Source: Sphingobacteriales bacterium (GTDB lineage: Bacteria; Bacteroidota; Bacteroidia; Chitinophagales; Chitinophagaceae). From it: a stretch of DNA of 52,331 nucleotides. Of the stretch, positions 47,955 through 52,331 are shown piece after piece. Below the pieces are notes generated by a model, which searched no databases, was not told the origin of the DNA, and saw only the letters and a list, made by a program, of their open reading frames with translations. The DNA lies in contig REAR01000064.1 in assembly GCA_004295245.1 (NCBI GenBank), positions 1-52,331 of the forward strand, given 5' to 3'. Within the stretch, counting starts at the first letter, position 1, and each line of letters begins with the position of its first letter. Position numbers and translations under genes: made by a program.

Positions 47955-49277
47955 TTATTTTTTAGGTTTCCATTCTAATACCTGTACCGGCTGTGGTTTT
48001 GTGCGGGTAATGCCTTCCGCATCGGCCTGCTCCACTTTTTGAACAAAAAGGTGCAGCTGCTTTTTTTGCTTCCATAACTCAGTATCAAAGGAAGGCTCCC
48101 ACTGGCCAAGATCTGTTTGCAATAAATCTGTTAGCTGCCAATGGCTGCTGTTAATAAAATTGGTAGTGGCTACAGATATAGCATTGCCCCTTTCTGCATC
48201 TCTAAAGATTAAAGCAAGCCGTATTTTATTGTTGTTATTCCAACCAATAATCTGTGGTCTTGAAATAGGAATTCGTTTAGTGCCTGTACCGCTCAATGTA
48301 AAATCTGTACTTCTTGTATTTAAAGTACTGCGTTGCCATTTCTTGTTTTGAAGATACACTACTTGGTATTGAGGCGATACAGCATTTTTATCTTTCCAAT
48401 AAGTAGCTATAAATACATGCATACTATCTGTAGCAAACATAGAAGTTTGATTGATAAGCTCGCTACCGGAAGGTACTTGCCACGCATATTCTGCATTTTT
48501 ATTATCAATGGGTAAAATGTAAGCCACCCCGTTTGATTTTTTCCAGGTAATACCACCATCATCAGAGCGGGCATAACAGATATCGTGATTGCTGGCAACA
48601 TCTGGAGACTCTCTCCAAACCCACGACAAGTGAATGCTTCCTTTATCATCGGTACAGGCCTGCCAGTAAGCATTACGCTGCCGTTTACCATCTATTAAAT
48701 TACTGTGTAACTGTTGCCAACTTTGTAACTGATGGTTGTAATGGTTTATTACAAGATTGCCGCTACCGGAAGCACCATCGCGGTACAAAAAAATTAGATT
48801 GCCATTGGGTAACAAATAAAACTCTGGGTAGGTTACAGCGGTTTCGTTGAGCCCCGTCATAGCAATTTTTTCTACAAACTGCAAAGCACCCGGTGCCACC
48901 GAGCGGATATAGTTAAGTGCATTGCCATGATGATTCCAGGAAAGGTGCAAGTAACCACTGCCATCCACCATTATACTGATAGTGTTATGAGCATCGCTGG
49001 CTTTGCCACTGAAAGGCGTTTTTTGCAAAACCCAATCATTGCTGTTCAGGTTTCTTTTTCCTACTACCACAAAAGCATCCTTATCATAAAAAGCAATAAA
49101 CTGTATGTTGTTACGAGTTACCAAAGAATTTTTGCGAAAAATAACCGCATTTACTGAGTTGTCGGCCCAACCATCCTGTACAGTATGCAGTTGTACTGAT
49201 GGTGTTTGCGCACACAATAAACAATGAAGGCCGCAGCAATGTATAATGAAAAGCAAGAAATATTTCATACAGGCCAT
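47955..49277 (-). CDS. BNR_4-family beta-propeller, possible L-rhamnose-alpha-1,4-D-glucuronate lyase (PL42-like)
   Basis: 440 residues with a Cys-rich signal region ending LLCAQ; a second start at 49268 is possible. It has BNR_4 features: SVNAVIFRKNSLVTRNNIQF, DAHNTISIMVDGSGYLHLSW followed by NHHG, YPEFYLLPNGNLIFLYRDG, QRNAYWQACTDDKGSIHLSW and YARSDDGGITWKKSNG. Members of this fold include ulvan lyases and the PL42 lyase that releases capping L-rhamnose from glucuronate in gum arabic/arabinogalactan proteins. Its place with GH88 and rhamnose uptake genes favours the latter, but this is inference and a non-catalytic role is possible. A single TATCCTG (49305-49311) lies upstream. Confidence 0.7.
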   Translation of the reverse strand: MACMKYFLLFIIHCCGLHCLLCAQTPSVQLHTVQDGWADNSVNAVIFRKNSLVTRNNIQFIAFYDKDAFVVVGKRNLNSNDWVLQKTPFSGKASDAHNTISIMVDGSGYLHLSWNHHGNALNYIRSVAPGALQFVEKIAMTGLNETAVTYPEFYLLPNGNLIFLYRDGASGSGNLVINHYNHQLQSWQQLHSNLIDGKRQRNAYWQACTDDKGSIHLSWVWRESPDVASNHDICYARSDDGGITWKKSNGVAYILPIDNKNAEYAWQVPSGSELINQTSMFATDSMHVFIATYWKDKNAVSPQYQVVYLQNKKWQRSTLNTRSTDFTLSGTGTKRIPISRPQIIGWNNNNKIRLALIFRDAERGNAISVATTNFINSSHWQLTDLLQTDLGQWEPSFDTELWKQKKQLHLFVQKVEQADAEGITRTKPQPVQVLEWKPKK

Positions 49278-49377
49278 TAAAGTAGTAAAGAATAAAAGTA
49301 CAACTATCCTGCCCTAAATGTTTTCTTATCAGTAGAAAGTGTTTTACCTTTCAGGGCCTTAGAATTACGATTGACAC
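49278..49377. promoter_or_regulatory. Divergent promoter region
   Basis: 100 bp between divergently transcribed genes. Leftward, a single TATCCTG (49305-49311) resembles half of the shared operator. Rightward, TACCTTTC (49345-49352) is one mismatch from the Bacteroidota -7 box TAnnTTTG. TGCCCTAAATG (49310-49320) and CTTTCAGGGCC (49349-49359) form a weak inverted repeat that a GntR-type protein could bind. All tentative. Confidence 0.35.
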
Positions 49378-50409
49378 ATGAAAAAAAATATTCTTTTTAA
49401 ATATATAGATATTGATTATTTGTCTGCCACGCCAAAATATATTCAGCTGGCAAACTCTGTTATAAAAGCCATCAGTAGTGAAAAGATAGGCAAAGACGAT
49501 TTACTGCCTTCTATTAATGAGCTCAGTTTTGAATTTGAAATATCAAGAGATACTGCAGAAAAAGGATACAAATACCTGAAACAAATTGGCATCCTAGGTT
49601 CAGTACCCGGCAAAGGTTATTTTGTAAAATCTACCGAAGTAAACCAGCCACTTAAAATATTCTTACTATTCAATAAGCTGAGTGCCCATAAAAAAATTGT
49701 ATACGACGCTTTTGTTAAAACATTAGGTGGCATGGCTTCAATAGATTTTTATGTATACAACAACGATTTTGCACTTTTTAAACGGCTGATACAAAACAAT
49801 AAAAACGAATACACCCATTATGTGGTGGTGCCGCATTTTTTAGAAGGGGGCGAAACTGCCAGTGATATTATTAACCAGATACCATCTGATAAATTACTGG
49901 TGCTGGATAAACTTATTACCGGCATTAATGGCAACTATGCCGCCGTATATGAAAATTTTGAAATTGATATTTATAATGCATTGGAGCAATTGCGAAAGCA
50001 ATTGAGCAAATACCACACTATCAAAATCATCTTCCCCGAGTATACTTACCACCCGGAAGAAATTCTAAAAGGCTTTTATAAGTTTTGCCATCAGTATGCC
50101 TTTAATTTAAAAGTAGTACACGATATTGCTAACGAACCGATTAAAGAAGGCGAAGTATATATTAACCTGATGGAAGACGATCTGGTAATTTTAATTGAGA
50201 AAATACTGGCCACCAGTTTAAAAGTAGGTAAACATGTAGGCGTTATTTCTTATAACGAAACACCGCTAAAGAAAATTATATTGAACGGTATTACCACCAT
50301 TTCAACAGATTTTGAGTTTATGGGGCAAAAAGCGGCAGAACTTATACTGAACAACTCAAGCGAGCATTTTGAAGTGCCTTTTGTGGTTACCTCCCGTTCT
50401 TCACTGTAA
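49378..50409 (+). CDS. GntR-family regulator with LacI-type sugar-sensing domain
   Basis: 343 residues. A winged HTH occupies about 15-85 (YIQLANSVIKAISSEKIGKD, DLLPSINELSFEFEISRDTA, GSVPGKGYFV). The rest is a periplasmic-binding-protein-like sensor (LKIFLLFNKLSAHKKIVYDA, VGVISYNETPLKKIILNG, DFEFMGQKAAELILNNSSEH). Proteins of this build control sugar genes in Bacteroidota. The gene is divergent from the BNR_4-GH88-rhamnose operon, so L-rhamnose or rhamnulose is the likely signal (inference). It ends exactly where the AraC-type gene ends on the other strand. Confidence 0.9.
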   Translation: MKKNILFKYIDIDYLSATPKYIQLANSVIKAISSEKIGKDDLLPSINELSFEFEISRDTAEKGYKYLKQIGILGSVPGKGYFVKSTEVNQPLKIFLLFNKLSAHKKIVYDAFVKTLGGMASIDFYVYNNDFALFKRLIQNNKNEYTHYVVVPHFLEGGETASDIINQIPSDKLLVLDKLITGINGNYAAVYENFEIDIYNALEQLRKQLSKYHTIKIIFPEYTYHPEEILKGFYKFCHQYAFNLKVVHDIANEPIKEGEVYINLMEDDLVILIEKILATSLKVGKHVGVISYNETPLKKIILNGITTISTDFEFMGQKAAELILNNSSEHFEVPFVVTSRSSL

Positions 50410-51318
50410 TTATTCATTTTTCTTCATAGTACGGTATTGCTTGGGCGATACACCAATGATGGTTTTAAACCGCTTGGAAAAATAATACGGATCGTCAAAA
50501 CCCATATTAAAAGAAATTTCTTTTACTGACTGATTGGTAAAATCCAGTTGCTGGCAAGCCTTCTGCATTTTCATTTGCAGAAAATAATCTATAGGCGCAT
50601 AGCCCGTCTTCTGCTTAAACAAATTAGAAAAACGGGATACTGAATAATTATAGTGTTTGCTCAAATCACTGAGCGAAATATTCTCATTTATATGTTCTTG
50701 CATAAATAATATTGCACTGTCCACACAATCCAGCTTTGAGCGATCGGTGGTTTCAAAATGACGATCGTTATAAACAAACAATGTAAGAAAATGGGTAAGG
50801 CACATATTGGCAAAAAGCAGGTTGTCTATACTATAACCCAATTGCAGGGTTTTATATATTTTGGTAAAAATTGAAATAATTTCACCCCCCGTTTTAATAT
50901 GCGTTGGTTTGAAATTTTTTTGAACAGCATGTGTTTTATTTAATTCAGACAAGGCATCTCCACCAAAATGTATCCAGTAAATACTCCAGGGGTTTTCTTC
51001 ACTACTGGCGTAGGCGTGTTCCACATATTGGGGTAAAATAAAAAATTCGCTGGGGCCTACTTCGTAGCGCTGGTCGCCAATTTTATACCAGCCATGCCCA
51101 TCCACACAGTAAAAAATAAAATTTTCAGACAGACCTTTTTTACGATAGGTATAATGATCTTTTGCCTTGGGGTAATAACCAATAGAAGCAATATGAAGGT
51201 GCTTTAGTAATAGGTTATTCTGAATCCTCGATTTGAGGATAGCACGGGGTATTTCAATACGCTGGCGCCCCACGCCGTACCATATATTTTTATGAGAACC
51301 TTCTTTACTTTCCTTCAT
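50410..51318 (-). CDS. AraC-family transcriptional regulator
   Basis: 302 residues. The N-terminal cupin-type sugar-binding domain is about 30-170 (LSENFIFYCVDGHGWYKIGD, VGPSEFFILPQYVEHAYAS, WSIYWIHFGGD). The C-terminal double HTH is about 205-300 (ENISLSDLSKHYNYSVSRFS, FKQKTGYAPIDYFLQMKMQK, SVKEISFNMGFDDPYYFSKR and FKTIIGVSPKQYR). AraC proteins usually activate from direct repeats, so this is the best candidate for the CATCCTG-n3-CATCCTG sites, though that link is not shown. Rhamnose regulators in Bacteroides are also AraC type. The gene is convergent with the GntR gene with no spacer. Confidence 0.92.
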   Translation of the reverse strand: MKESKEGSHKNIWYGVGRQRIEIPRAILKSRIQNNLLLKHLHIASIGYYPKAKDHYTYRKKGLSENFIFYCVDGHGWYKIGDQRYEVGPSEFFILPQYVEHAYASSEENPWSIYWIHFGGDALSELNKTHAVQKNFKPTHIKTGGEIISIFTKIYKTLQLGYSIDNLLFANMCLTHFLTLFVYNDRHFETTDRSKLDCVDSAILFMQEHINENISLSDLSKHYNYSVSRFSNLFKQKTGYAPIDYFLQMKMQKACQQLDFTNQSVKEISFNMGFDDPYYFSKRFKTIIGVSPKQYRTMKKNE

Positions 51319-51455
51319 ATGGTTTTTTCATTAGCTTAGAAAATTACTAAAAACTTCTTTATAGCAGCCATCTACTTTTTGTTAAATGCCAAACAACAGT
51401 GCCAGACGGTAGTAAAAAGCAGATCAGTTATATTCGTAGTCTAAAATAATTACTA
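51319..51455. other. Short intergenic region between AraC regulator and esterase gene
   Basis: 137 bp between divergent genes. No recognisable operator, repeat element or terminator was seen. Confidence 0.4.
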
Positions 51456-52331
51456 ATGATTGCCCGATTTCGTTTATTAGCTGCTGCAGCCATTCTTGTG
51501 CTTATACAAGCAGCTCCCCTAACTACAAATGCAAAAGTGCAACTACCATATTTCTTTACAGATGGCATGGTTTTGCAACAACAAACCACTGCCGGCATTT
51601 GGGGCTGGGCTGCAGCCGGTAAAAATATAAAAGTTACTACCTCGTGGAATAAAAAAACATATACCGCTACCACCAGCAATACTGGTACCTGGCAATTAAA
51701 AGTAGCCACCCCCCAACCCGGAGGGCCCTATACCATCACTATCTCTGATGGAGACCCTGTAGTGCTGAATGATGTATTGATTGGTGAAGTTTGGTTGTGT
51801 AGCGGACAAAGTAATATGGAGATGCCCATGAAGGGTTTCAGAGATCAACCCATTCTAAATGCAAACGATGCTATTTTTAATGCGGCTAACAACCAAATAC
51901 GTTTATACACCGTACCCCGTTCGGTAAAAACAGTTGCATTAGATACCAGTAAACAATCTGTATGGAAGATTGCCGCACCAGAAGCGGTCAGCAATTTTAG
52001 TGCAGCCGCCTACCATTTTGGTAAAATCTTACAGCAACAATTAAAAGTTCCGGTAGGTTTAATTGTCATCAGTTATGGTGGCAGCAGCGCAGAAGCATGG
52101 ATGAGTAAAGAAGGATTAAAAGATTTTCCCGAGTTGGCCATACCAGCAGTGGCAGACTCAGCTAAAGTAAATAACAGAACACCCACCACGCTATACAATG
52201 GCATGCTGCATCCGTTTATTGGCTACACATTTAAAGGTTGTTTGTGGTACCAGGGCGAAAGCAATAATGGCAGACCAGAACAATATGAAAAACTCTTTCC
52301 TGCTATGGTAAAACAATGGCGCAGCGAAATG
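51456..52331 (+). CDS. Sialate O-acetylesterase-like (SASA) carbohydrate esterase, partial
   Basis: The frame from the ATG at 51456 stays open for 292 codons to the right edge. It starts with a signal peptide (MIARFRLLAAAAILVLIQAA) and the family's opening LPYFFTDGMVLQQQTT. An Ig-like domain follows, then GEVWLCSGQSNMEMPMKG with the nucleophile Ser, AAAYHFGKILQQQLKVPVGL, SYGGSSAEAWMS and GCLWYQGESNNGRPEQYEKL. In PULs these proteins deacetylate pectins, xylans or sialic acids; next to the rhamnose regulators a pectic or arabinogalactan substrate is more likely. The C-terminus with the catalytic His is outside the window. Confidence 0.9.
   Translation, partial: MIARFRLLAAAAILVLIQAAPLTTNAKVQLPYFFTDGMVLQQQTTAGIWGWAAAGKNIKVTTSWNKKTYTATTSNTGTWQLKVATPQPGGPYTITISDGDPVVLNDVLIGEVWLCSGQSNMEMPMKGFRDQPILNANDAIFNAANNQIRLYTVPRSVKTVALDTSKQSVWKIAAPEAVSNFSAAAYHFGKILQQQLKVPVGLIVISYGGSSAEAWMSKEGLKDFPELAIPAVADSAKVNNRTPTTLYNGMLHPFIGYTFKGCLWYQGESNNGRPEQYEKLFPAMVKQWRSEM

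Noticed and set aside
49171-49177. Additional CATCCTG inside the BNR_4 gene (also single copies inside coding sequence at about 33990 and 38398)
   Set aside because: Single, unpaired copies within coding sequence; expected by chance for a 7-mer.
51428-51709. Minus-strand frame of 93 codons near the right edge
   Set aside because: Antisense to the signal peptide and first domain of the SASA esterase, which has strong family motifs.

Overview
The window looks like part of a Bacteroidota genome, most likely a Chitinophagaceae-type soil or plant-associated glycan degrader. This is inferred from three SusC/SusD pairs, many lipoprotein and Sec signals on CAZymes, A-rich start contexts without clear Shine-Dalgarno sites, and low GC. 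It is one large polysaccharide utilization locus (PUL) joined to an L-rhamnose catabolic operon. Every gene from 1 to about 49.3 kb is on the minus strand, so transcription runs right to left. No tRNA, rRNA, CRISPR, phage or intact insertion sequence was seen.

Layout from right to left. (a) 49.4-52.3 kb: a GntR-type regulator (+) and an AraC-type regulator (-) end exactly back to back, and a partial sialate O-acetylesterase-like gene (+) runs off the right edge. (b) 40.2-49.3 kb: a BNR_4 beta-propeller (possible rhamnose-glucuronate lyase), a GH88 unsaturated glucuronyl hydrolase, and the rhamnose genes rhaM, rhaT, the fused aldolase/dehydrogenase, rhaI and the kinase. (c) 24.4-39.6 kb: a seven-gene operon in which three fasciclin-domain (FAS1) lipoproteins are interleaved with two SusC/SusD pairs; it ends in a terminator. 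(d) 18.9-24.0 kb: a third SusC/SusD pair with its own terminator. (e) 0-18.6 kb: an enzyme array of GH105, GH51, GH95, CE12, GH43, PL22, GH127, GH106, a PL22-like propeller, a decayed GH43/117-like pseudogene, an aldo/keto reductase and a partial GH2.

The enzymes fit stripping of rhamnogalacturonan/arabinogalactan-type pectic oligosaccharides: arabinose (GH51, GH43, GH127), L-fucose or L-galactose (GH95), acetyl groups (CE12 and the SASA esterase), rhamnose (GH106), and unsaturated uronates (GH105, GH88, PL22). Released rhamnose would enter by RhaT and be converted to DHAP and lactaldehyde/lactate. No endo-acting pectin enzyme is visible, so the backbone cutter must lie outside the window.

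Two non-coding patterns stand out. First, a dispersed family of intergenic inverted-repeat elements with the core GTGCGACGCAAC sits at eleven places, never inside an intact gene. Second, a direct repeat CATCCTG-n3-CATCCTG (10-bp period) lies upstream of each of the three leftward PUL operons (c, d, e). It looks like a shared operator, plausibly for the AraC-type regulator.
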